From assembly GCA_030042885.1 (NCBI GenBank), contig JASHYW010000095.1, positions 1-17,021 of the forward strand: a stretch of DNA of 17,021 nt. Direction: 5' to 3'. Below the pieces are notes generated by a model. It was not told the DNA's origin and searched no databases. It saw only the letters and a list, made by a program, of their open reading frames with translations. Source of the DNA: Streptosporangiaceae bacterium. GTDB lineage: Bacteria; Actinomycetota; Actinomycetes; Streptosporangiales; Streptosporangiaceae. Shown here piece by piece: positions 1 to 5,668 of this stretch; position 1 is the first letter of the stretch; every line of letters starts with the position of its first letter. A program made the translations under genes and the position numbers.

Positions 1-1
1 G

Positions 2-394
2 CCGCGCCTGCACCACCTGGGGTTCTTCGCCCACGAGTCGCACCAGGTGCTGCGGATCTGCGACATCCTCGGCTCGCTGCACGAGGAGTCCCACATCGAG
101 CGCGGCCCGGGGCGGCACGGCGTGTCCAACGCGTTCTACGTATACCTGCGGGACCCGGACGGGCACCGGCTGGAGATCTACACCAGCGACTACTTCACCG
201 GCGACCCGGACCATCCCGTGCTGCGCTGGTCGGTACAGGACCCGAGGCGCCGGGACTTCTGGGGCCACCCGGTGATCCCGTCCTGGTACACCGAGGCTTC
301 CGCGGTGCTGGACCTGGACGGCAGCCCCCGCCCCCTGGTCGCCGAGCAGCAGCCCGCCGAGGTCAGGGTGGGGGCGGACGGTTTTACCGGCTGA
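2..394 (+). CDS. 3,4-dihydroxyphenylacetate 2,3-dioxygenase-like extradiol dioxygenase, C-terminal part (5' truncated)
   Basis: The reading frame is open from the window edge and ends in TGA at 392-394, so only about 130 C-terminal residues are present. The family is the type I (vicinal oxygen chelate) extradiol dioxygenases, which open catechol rings using Fe(II) or Mn(II). The segments LHHLGFF, GRHGVSNAFYVYLRDPDGH and RLEIYTSDY match the homoprotocatechuate 2,3-dioxygenase subgroup. Relative to the Brevibacterium enzyme as I remember it, the His at 14-16 fits the second metal His (H214) and the Glu at 173-175 fits the metal Glu (E267). The His at 116-118 and Tyr at 143-145 fit the second-sphere residues H248 and Y257. 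The first metal His lies upstream of the window. The spacing of all four agrees, so the enzyme looks intact. The substrate is inferred from motif similarity; a related catechol is possible. Confidence 0.85.
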   Translation, partial: PRLHHLGFFAHESHQVLRICDILGSLHEESHIERGPGRHGVSNAFYVYLRDPDGHRLEIYTSDYFTGDPDHPVLRWSVQDPRRRDFWGHPVIPSWYTEASAVLDLDGSPRPLVAEQQPAEVRVGADGFTG

Positions 395-401
395 CCCTGC
401 G

Positions 402-417
402 CCCGGAAGGTTCCGGG
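402..417. terminator. Possible bidirectional terminator between convergent genes
   Basis: The 16-bp perfect palindrome CCCGGAAGGTTCCGGG sits in the 27-bp gap between the dioxygenase stop and the stop of the opposing ATPase gene. There is no U-tract on either side. Position and symmetry are the only support. Confidence 0.4.
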
Positions 418-421
418 AACG

Positions 422-2878
422 TTACGGCTGCCTGCCGAGTTCGCGCTCGATCATCTCCACCAGGTCCGGGCGCGCGCTTAGCCCCCACAGGACCTCGGGC
501 CGGATCCCGAGCTGCCGGGCCGCCTCGGCCACCACGGGCTGGAGCATGTGCAGAGCCTGCGCCAGCCCCTCGTCCCGCGTATAGGTCGGCGGCAGGTCAT
601 CGAGCGAGAGCTCGCCCGGCCGGCGGAACGTCCCGTCCCGGCCGGGCAGCCAGGGTTCGCGCTCCGCCGCCATGCCAATCGCCGACGTGGAGGTCTCCAG
701 GCTGGAGTCACTGAACGACTGGAGCACCGACCTCTCGACGGTTCCGGCGATCAGGCGCCGGTTTGGGGTCAGCAGGACGTTCCAGACAAATTCCGAGCGA
801 TCGTGGCTGGGGTGGCGGAGCGCGAAGTCCAGGCCGTCGATCTCGGCGTCGGGATCGAATCCGTCGAGCCCGCGCTCGTTTCTGCCGAACTCGGTGGTGA
901 TCGTCACGTGCCCGAGCTGGTCCGGGGGCCGGGCGCGGACCTCCAGGGTCTGCCGGACCCCCATGCCGCGCAGCTGGACCAGCCACGGCCCGTAGCGGTC
1001 GGCGGCGAACCAGGTGCCGGGGTTCCCGTCGAAGTAGATCTCCAGGTCCTTGGCGCGCTGGTACAGCACGGGCGGCGCCATCAGCCGCTGTTCGCCGGTA
1101 GCGGCGTTCTCCCCGATGAGGAAGGCAGTCTGTCGCAGCCGTTCGAGCAATTCGGCTCGCCGGCCCGCCGCGGCCTCGTCCAGTGCGCGCACCGCGTGAT
1201 CCAGGTCGGCGTCGTGCTCGGCGGGATCGAGTTCCGCGATGTCCATGCGGTCATACCGGGGCAGGACGAGTTCGAGGACTTCGGCCACCACGTCCGGCTC
1301 GGTCAGGTTCAGCGCATCAAGGAACTGCCGGGCCGCAGTGGAGCCCGCCACCGCGCGCCGCACCGTGGGCAGCCTGCTCGCCACCGGTCCGGGCAGGTAG
1401 ACGGCCGGGCGCTCCGCGGCGTCGAAGGGAGCGACCTGGCTGCCGTCTTCGAGCCGGATGATCGGCTTGACCCGGGCCGGCCCTGGCGGCTCGCCGGCGA
1501 ACCTTGCTGCCCGCCACAGCGCGGAGTCGGTGAACAGGAACGCGTACAAGCGCACGATCCACTCGTCCGGCTGCGCCTGGAGGAATTCCCGGCTGAGGTT
1601 CGCGACGACGCTGCCCACGGTGACCTCCTCGATGCCGATCTCGTCCCGCAGGTACCGCCACAGGACCGGCGTGCCGCTCTCGGTGATGGACTCGTCGGTG
1701 AACCAGGCCGGTCCGCCCGCGCCGTACAGCGTGCCGAGCTGATCGGCGTCCAGGAGCCCGGGCAGGTCCGCGGCGCGGGCCAGCCTCAGATCGGCGGCCG
1801 CACGGTAACCGCCGCCCGCGGCCGGGATGAGCTCGGCCTGGCAGAGGGCCTCACGCACCGACTCGAACAGCGGGCGGAACATCGAGCCGGGCGCGAAACG
1901 CGCGGCGTCGAGCGGCAGCGCCTGCAGCACCTCGACGGTGAGCAGGCCGTCGGCCCGAAGCTCTCGCAGGACGTCGGCGAGCAGCGCGGCGGTCTGCCGC
2001 ACCAGGGCCTGGTTGGACGGATCGTGCTCGGGGACGTTGTCCCGGGCTGGCGTGGTCCGGTACGGGCCCTGCACCACGAAGCCGAGGAAGGTCTCCTTCT
2101 CGGTGGGGAAGAACACGCTCAGCGGGAAGGTGCCGCACTCGGTGACCCGCCCGGCCTCGGCCAGGAAGGCGATCTGGATCTGGTGCGACACCGGGCCGAG
2201 GCCCTCCACCTGGCGCGCCCAGACCAGCCACTCCTCACCCCGCCGGGCGCGGTCCTTGGACAGCGCGACCCGACGGGGTATTCCCTCGATGACCGAGCGC
2301 TCGATGACCGAGTCGGCGACCCGCACGCCGCCGACCCGCAGCCGGGCGATGCTGGCCAGGAACAGCAGGGTTCCGGGCCGGAGCGCGTTCAGGGCCGCGG
2401 ATATCTCACCGACGGCGACCGCGGCGGTCACCGTGTCGTGGTCGAAGGGGAACACGAACAAGGTGACCGAGGCGGGCAGGTCCAGCGGCTCGACCGGGAA
2501 CGGCCGGACGTAGGTCTCGATACAGAAGTGCTCGCCCGCGCTGTAGACCCGCGGGGTCTTGGTGTACGCATACACCGACTTGAAGCCGATGCCAAACTGG
2601 CCGATCGAGGTCAGCGACTTGCGGCCCTGGCCCACCCCGCAGACGCCGCGGACGTCGGCGTCGGTGAACGGCCGCCCATCGTGCCGCACCTCCAGGCGAT
2701 CGGGGAACAGCTCGAAGGACAGCTCGGTCGCCCCCGCGTCCTCAGCGTTCTGGATTAGCTCGAAGATGAAGTGAGTCCGCTCGCTGTACAGCTGCCCGAG
2801 CAGATCAAGTACGGCCGTGTCCCAGCCGTACCGGGCGATATTCTCCTCACGGATCTTCTCGTAGTCGGCCGACACCAC
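422..2878 (-). CDS. Sacsin-like GHKL (HATPase) domain protein of unknown function
   Basis: This is an 818-residue protein if translation starts at the GTG at 2878. That start has GGAGG (2884-2888) five bases upstream, and the following residues (VVSADYEKIREENIARYGW) begin the conserved part. A longer frame reaches a TTG at 2998 but adds only non-conserved sequence. The N-terminal GHKL ATP-binding fold is clear: the N box FELIQNAEDAGA (catalytic-type Glu about residue 40, Asn about 44), the segment FTDADVRGVCGVGQGRKS (about 71-88), and the glycine loop GQFGIGFKSVY (about 93-103). This is the arrangement of sacsin N-terminal-like ATPases, related to Hsp90 and MutL. The remaining roughly 650 residues show no domain I recognise, no membrane segment and no nuclease motif. 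The gene stands alone on its strand, so context gives no function. Large proteins with this domain occur both in housekeeping settings and in defence islands; neither can be chosen here. Confidence 0.8.
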   Translation of the reverse strand: MVSADYEKIREENIARYGWDTAVLDLLGQLYSERTHFIFELIQNAEDAGATELSFELFPDRLEVRHDGRPFTDADVRGVCGVGQGRKSLTSIGQFGIGFKSVYAYTKTPRVYSAGEHFCIETYVRPFPVEPLDLPASVTLFVFPFDHDTVTAAVAVGEISAALNALRPGTLLFLASIARLRVGGVRVADSVIERSVIEGIPRRVALSKDRARRGEEWLVWARQVEGLGPVSHQIQIAFLAEAGRVTECGTFPLSVFFPTEKETFLGFVVQGPYRTTPARDNVPEHDPSNQALVRQTAALLADVLRELRADGLLTVEVLQALPLDAARFAPGSMFRPLFESVREALCQAELIPAAGGGYRAAADLRLARAADLPGLLDADQLGTLYGAGGPAWFTDESITESGTPVLWRYLRDEIGIEEVTVGSVVANLSREFLQAQPDEWIVRLYAFLFTDSALWRAARFAGEPPGPARVKPIIRLEDGSQVAPFDAAERPAVYLPGPVASRLPTVRRAVAGSTAARQFLDALNLTEPDVVAEVLELVLPRYDRMDIAELDPAEHDADLDHAVRALDEAAAGRRAELLERLRQTAFLIGENAATGEQRLMAPPVLYQRAKDLEIYFDGNPGTWFAADRYGPWLVQLRGMGVRQTLEVRARPPDQLGHVTITTEFGRNERGLDGFDPDAEIDGLDFALRHPSHDRSEFVWNVLLTPNRRLIAGTVERSVLQSFSDSSLETSTSAIGMAAEREPWLPGRDGTFRRPGELSLDDLPPTYTRDEGLAQALHMLQPVVAEAARQLGIRPEVLWGLSARPDLVEMIERELGRQP

Positions 2879-3184
2879 CCGTTCCTCCACAGCCCTCGCC
2901 GCCCGTGCCACCCTACCCGGATCCGCCCTGGCCGGGATCGGTCCCGCCGCGCATTCAACACAGGAAACACTGACAACAAGAAACGTAAAGCCAAACAATC
3001 ACAACGACATCCACGTTGATGAGACCTCTAATCATGGTTCGCGTGGGAAACGCGAGTGCATATGAGCAGCTTTTGGCGTGAAAGTGAAGAACTTTGCGGT
3101 TTTGCCTGAGTCGCCCGGGCCTGAGTGGCTAACTTGGAGTAGCGAGCCTTCGGCGACTGCGCCGGTGTCCCCCGGGGAGGAACT
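2879..3184. other. Divergent intergenic region, AT-richer than its surroundings
   Basis: This 306-bp stretch separates the ATPase gene (minus) from the small ORF at 3185 (plus). From about 2950 to 3110 it is visibly richer in A and T than the rest of the window, as expected of a promoter region or of recently acquired DNA. It holds the direct repeat GCCTGAGT at 3104-3111 and 3119-3126 (15-bp period) and a short inverted repeat CGCGT-GGGAA-ACGCG near 3041-3055. I find no gene with a credible ribosome-binding site; ATG-started frames at 3034 and 3063 are only 15 codons long. Confidence 0.5.
2910..2915 (-). promoter_or_regulatory. Candidate -10 element for the sacsin-like ATPase gene
   Basis: On the minus strand TAGGGT lies 31 bases before the chosen GTG. 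It would start a transcript near 2903, giving a leader of about 25 nt that contains the GGAGG ribosome-binding site. No convincing -35 hexamer is found 16-18 bases further upstream, so the call is weak. Confidence 0.3.
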
Positions 3185-3259
3185 ATGGCCGCATCTGCCC
3201 CATCAGCTCCGCCGAGGCCCCCGGCCAGGGAGCCCGAGCAGCGAGCGGTCGTACGATGA
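3185..3259 (+). CDS. 24-residue Pro/Ala-rich small ORF coupled to the next gene
   Basis: ATG at 3185 follows a strong ribosome-binding site (GGGGAGGA, about five bases upstream), the best in this part of the window. The frame runs 24 codons and ends in TGA at 3257-3259, overlapping the ATG of the next ORF (3256-3258) as ATGA. The peptide is rich in Ala and Pro with Arg and Glu near its end, and has no recognisable domain. The downstream ORF lacks a good ribosome-binding site of its own, which suggests that translation enters here and reinitiates at 3256. Alternatively it is the true N-terminus of the downstream protein, separated by a frameshift. Confidence 0.45.
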   Translation: MAASAPSAPPRPPAREPEQRAVVR

Positions 3260-3633
3260 ACCGCCCCTTCACGTGGGGTGACGCAAGCAGGGCGACGCCA
3301 CGTGACAACCGGGCCGTTCCGCAGCCGCCGGTTCAGTGCTCCATGTGCGGGATCGTGCTGCCGACTGGCCTGATGGTGCCCGATGGCGGCCAGGCCTGCG
3401 CCGACATCCGCTGGTACTGCAAGGACGCCAAGGCCTGTACCGAACGCTGGACGGCTAACCCGCCGAGACGTGCTCACCTAGCGCGGACCCCGCCGGCCCT
3501 CACGACCGCGGCCGCCCCTCGCGAGGTGTCCCTGGAAACCGGGGAGCCGAGGCCAGGCGAAAGGCCTGACTCAGTGCCAGCGGAGTTGCTGGGCCGGGCT
3601 CCCGAAGAGGCGTGGTCGATAGACCCCCCTTAG
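3256..3633 (+). CDS. Small Cys-rich, probably zinc-binding, hypothetical protein
   Basis: This 125-residue protein has a conserved-looking core at residues 27-66, with Cys at 28, 31, 48, 55 and 61 (pattern CSMCG, ACAD, WYCKD, CTERW). The CxxC followed by further Cys residues suggests a zinc ribbon or similar metal site. The tail from about residue 67 is Pro/Ala/Arg/Glu-rich and looks disordered. I believe similar short proteins are common in Streptomyces relatives, but I know of no assigned function. The start is the ATG overlapping the upstream small ORF (ATGA). The stop TAG (3631-3633) overlaps the TAA of the convergent metallophosphoesterase gene, leaving no room for a terminator between them. 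Confidence 0.65.
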   Translation: MNRPFTWGDASRATPRDNRAVPQPPVQCSMCGIVLPTGLMVPDGGQACADIRWYCKDAKACTERWTANPPRRAHLARTPPALTTAAAPREVSLETGEPRPGERPDSVPAELLGRAPEEAWSIDPP

Positions 3634-4445
3634 CCAGCCACCGGGCTGCGGACACCGTTCCTGATGGGCTTTCCGTGAAAGCGCAGCCAGCGCATGCTGG
3701 CGGTGTCCAGGATCGCCCAGTTGCCGCTGGGCGCGCCGTCGCAGTCGAGGCCGGTTACCTCGATCTGGCCACCGCCCAGGTCGACCCGGCGCTGGTAGCT
3801 CAGGTGCAGATGGCCGTGCATCAGCCAGCGCGGACGCACGGCCAGCACGATCTCGCGGAGCAGGCCGCGGTGCGCGTCGCTGCGCCGCAGGTCAGCCGGT
3901 GACCACCAGGGCGGCGGTGGCGGGAATGCGTGCTCGATGCCGGCCGGGCACTCGTGCGTGACCATGACCTCTGCGGGCCCGGCGTCGATGACCAACCGGG
4001 CCTGCTGCCAGGTGATCTCCTCTTCGGGCCACCAGTCGACGCCCGCCGTACGTACGGCGCGGTCCAGGCTGACCGCGCCGCCCAGGGCGAGCCAGTCCCG
4101 GCCGTGCCAGCGCCACCGGTGCCCGCGCGGCAGGTGCCAGATCCGGCTGGTGACCTGCTCCCGGCCGTCCGGCCCGGGCCGGAGCCTGGCCAGCTGGGTG
4201 AAGTCCTCGTGGTTGCCGTCGACGAAGCACAGCTCGGCGGAGGCGGCGGCCAGCGCGGCGTCAAGCCGGGCCAGGTAGTCGCGCCCGTCCGGCCCGGGCC
4301 AGATGCCGAAGTCGCCCAAGTGCAGGATGATCCGCGGCCCGCGCCGCGGCAGCAGGGCGGAGATCTTGCCGACCGTCCTGACCGCCCACGCGGCGTTCCC
4401 GTGCCAGTCGCCTGCGACGCCGACGCGGCCGGGTACCCCATCCAT
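3630..4445 (-). CDS. Calcineurin-like metallophosphoesterase
   Basis: This 271-residue cytoplasmic-type phosphoesterase carries all the dinuclear metal motifs in order: GDWHG (Asp13, His15), LGDFGIWPG (Asp45), GNHED (Asn78, His79), THECP (His164) and HGHLH (His212, His214). It has no signal peptide or membrane segment. Such enzymes hydrolyse phosphomonoesters or phosphodiesters using two metal ions; the substrate cannot be read from the sequence. The start ATG at 4445 places the first metal motif at residue 12, as usual for the family. The gene converges on the Cys-rich ORF with overlapping stop codons and diverges from the SGNH hydrolase gene. Confidence 0.88.
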   Translation of the reverse strand: MDGVPGRVGVAGDWHGNAAWAVRTVGKISALLPRRGPRIILHLGDFGIWPGPDGRDYLARLDAALAAASAELCFVDGNHEDFTQLARLRPGPDGREQVTSRIWHLPRGHRWRWHGRDWLALGGAVSLDRAVRTAGVDWWPEEEITWQQARLVIDAGPAEVMVTHECPAGIEHAFPPPPPWWSPADLRRSDAHRGLLREIVLAVRPRWLMHGHLHLSYQRRVDLGGGQIEVTGLDCDGAPSGNWAILDTASMRWLRFHGKPIRNGVRSPVAG

Positions 4446-4453
4446 GGGTCAGC

Positions 4454-4459
4454 AGCGTA
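4454..4459 (-). promoter_or_regulatory. Candidate -10 element, leaderless start of the metallophosphoesterase
   Basis: Minus-strand TACGCT ends eight bases before the ATG at 4445, so initiation would fall at or beside the A of the start codon. No ribosome-binding site precedes this ATG, which fits a leaderless mRNA. The -35 region is not convincing. Confidence 0.35.
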
Positions 4460-4538
4460 GGCGAAGAACCACGGTACGTTCGGCCAAGAGCAGCCGAAGG
4501 AGTACCGCGCGGCGGGCCTGTCCGAGGACACCTGGACT

Positions 4539-4568
4539 TTGACAGGGGTCAACCTGTTCGTCTAGCGT
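4539..4568 (+). promoter_or_regulatory. Housekeeping-type promoter of the SGNH hydrolase gene
   Basis: A consensus TTGACA (4539-4544) is followed after 18 bases by TAGCGT (4563-4568), a TANNNT -10 element usual for actinomycete vegetative promoters. Transcription should start near 4574-4576. This excludes the TTG at 4572 as a start codon and favours the ATG at 4593. Confidence 0.6.
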
Positions 4569-4592
4569 CATTTGTCCCGTAGAAACCTGTTG

Positions 4593-5468
4593 ATGGGGGC
4601 GATCTTGCAGCGGATGCCCGAAGTCTCGCGTCCCGCCTGGGTGTCGGCGCTTTCCGGCCACACGGGCAGCGGGCGCCGGTCACCGATCGAGATCGTCGCC
4701 ACCATGGGGACGTACATGACCCGCACCCAGGCCGCCGAGTGGTCCGGGCTGCGCGCCGGCTCGTTCGGGCGCTGGGCCGACGGCGTCGCCGCGATGCGCG
4801 AGGACTGCGTGGCCTTCGCGAGCCACTGGCAGGCACACAACGAACGGGTACTCGGTCAGTGCACAGCCGAACGGCTCGATGCGGCTCGCGGGAAGAATGA
4901 TGCCTCTGGAGCTCTTGGGTCCGGGCCGCTGTGGGTGGTGCTCGGCGACTCGACCGCGCAGGGCCTCGGCGCGCCGAGCCCGGAGGCCGGCTACGTCGGC
5001 CAGGTCCTCAAGGTCCTCCGGCGGCGGAGCGGCTTGCCCTGGCGGGTGCTCAACCTGTCTGTATCCGGCGCGCTCATCCGCGACGTGCTGACCGACCAGC
5101 TGTCCAGGCTGCCCGCCTCGGCCGACCTGGTGACCTGCGGGATCGGCGTCAACGACATCCTGTACACCGGACCGGGGAAGCTGTTCAGCGACCTGCGGGC
5201 GCTGCTTGCGGCCGTTCCCGACCAGACCGTCATGCTCGACCTGCCGTTGCCCGTGGGATGCTGGGGTCTCATCGGCCGGGCCAGCGTGCCCTACGTGGCG
5301 CGGATCAACCGGACCATCCACGAGGCGGCCGCCGCCCGGGGCCTGCCTGTGGCCGAGGTGTCCGCGCACTTCCTCCCGCCCTGGACGGGGAAGTTCGCGT
5401 CCGACTGCTTCCACCCGAGCCAGGACGGCTACCGCGACTGGACCCGCGCCCTGCTCACCGTGATCTGA
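4593..5468 (+). CDS. SGNH/GDSL-family hydrolase
   Basis: This 291-residue protein, if started at ATG 4593, lies just downstream of the predicted transcription start. Later in-frame ATGs (4614, 4704) are possible, and there is no clear ribosome-binding site for any of them. The SGNH blocks are present: GDS (catalytic Ser about 120), the block II Gly in NLSVSGA (about 159), GVND (Asn about 187) and DCFH (Asp about 271, His about 274). It belongs to a lipase/esterase/acyl-hydrolase superfamily; substrate unknown. There is no signal peptide, so the protein is probably cytoplasmic. About 110 residues precede the catalytic domain and contain no motif I recognise, though RTQAAEW and MREDCVAFASHW look conserved. 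It appears monocistronic, since the next gene has its own promoter and attenuator. Confidence 0.85.
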   Translation: MGAILQRMPEVSRPAWVSALSGHTGSGRRSPIEIVATMGTYMTRTQAAEWSGLRAGSFGRWADGVAAMREDCVAFASHWQAHNERVLGQCTAERLDAARGKNDASGALGSGPLWVVLGDSTAQGLGAPSPEAGYVGQVLKVLRRRSGLPWRVLNLSVSGALIRDVLTDQLSRLPASADLVTCGIGVNDILYTGPGKLFSDLRALLAAVPDQTVMLDLPLPVGCWGLIGRASVPYVARINRTIHEAAAARGLPVAEVSAHFLPPWTGKFASDCFHPSQDGYRDWTRALLTVI

Positions 5469-5515
5469 CCACCCGCCGCTCCGGGCACCGCCGCCCCCGC
5501 TCCGGAGGAAAAGAC

Positions 5516-5545
5516 TGGAAGGCGCGTCGGCCAGCCGGTTACACT
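5516..5545 (+). promoter_or_regulatory. Candidate promoter of the LeuRS leader transcript
   Basis: TACACT at 5540-5545 is a good -10 element. TGGAAG at 5516-5521, 18 bases upstream, is a poor -35 match. Initiation seven bases after the -10 falls on the A of the leader-peptide ATG at 5552, giving a leaderless leader peptide. Confidence 0.45.
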
Positions 5546-5551
5546 CCCGCC

Positions 5552-5593
5552 ATGGCCCAGATAGGACGCCTGCTTCTCGTTGTGCCGCACTGA
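5552..5593 (+). CDS. Leader peptide MAQIGRLLLVVPH of the LeuRS attenuator
   Basis: This is a 13-codon ORF, ATG 5552 to TGA 5591-5593. It contains three consecutive Leu codons (CTG CTT CTC, 5570-5578) followed by two Val codons. CTT and the Ile codon ATA at position 4 are rare in such a GC-rich genome. The ORF's end overlaps the 5' arm of a strong hairpin, and an intrinsic terminator and then a leucyl-tRNA synthetase gene follow. This is the layout of a transcription-attenuation leader in which ribosome stalling reports the supply of charged tRNA-Leu. There is no ribosome-binding site; the ATG coincides with the predicted transcription start. Confidence 0.75.
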   Translation: MAQIGRLLLVVPH

Positions 5594-5613
5594 CACGTTC
5601 GGTCAGTGCGGCA
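5583..5613 (+). promoter_or_regulatory. Leader hairpin of the LeuRS attenuator
   Basis: TGCCGCACTGAC (5583-5594) pairs perfectly over 12 bp with GTCAGTGCGGCA (5602-5613) across a 7-nt loop. The 5' arm spans the last leader codons and the stop codon, so a ribosome on the Leu codons or at the stop would interfere with folding. The hairpin abuts the terminator. I find no obvious alternative partner for its 3' arm, so the exact switch is unresolved. Confidence 0.65.
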
Positions 5614-5638
5614 GCCCCTCATGCATGAGGGGCTTTTT
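5613..5638 (+). terminator. Intrinsic terminator (attenuator) ahead of the LeuRS gene
   Basis: AGCCCCTCAT (5613-5622) and ATGAGGGGCT (5625-5634) form a 10-bp stem around GC, directly followed by a run of T to 5638. This is a textbook intrinsic terminator, placed between the leader peptide and the coding sequence, 30 bp before the LeuRS start codon. Its position before rather than after a gene marks it as regulatory. Confidence 0.8.
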
Positions 5639-5668
5639 CATTCCGCGGGGCGAGAAGGAGGAGAGCCG

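Noticed and set aside
548..2758. 736-codon plus-strand frame opposite the ATPase gene
   Set aside because: Its translation is Arg/Gly/Gln/Asp-rich without domains, whereas the minus strand carries clear GHKL motifs. Long antisense frames are expected at this G+C content.
3034..3110. Two 15-codon ATG frames (3034 and 3063) as possible leader peptides
   Set aside because: No ribosome-binding site, no run of regulatory codons, and no downstream terminator-antiterminator pair.
3078..3281. 67-codon plus-strand frame from GTG 3078
   Set aside because: No ribosome-binding site, weak third-position bias, and it overlaps the better-supported coupled ORFs in another frame.
3028..3477. 149-codon minus-strand frame opposite the Cys-rich gene
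   Set aside because: No recognisable motif or ribosome-binding site, and it is antisense to a frame with a regular Cys pattern.
4572..4592. TTG at 4572 as the SGNH hydrolase start
   Set aside because: It is at or before the transcription start predicted from the strong promoter, and the added residues show no conservation.
5606..5668. Upstream GTG at 5606 as the LeuRS start
   Set aside because: It lies inside the attenuator hairpins and has no ribosome-binding site. GTG 5669 has AGGAGG at ideal spacing and begins where conserved LeuRS sequence begins.
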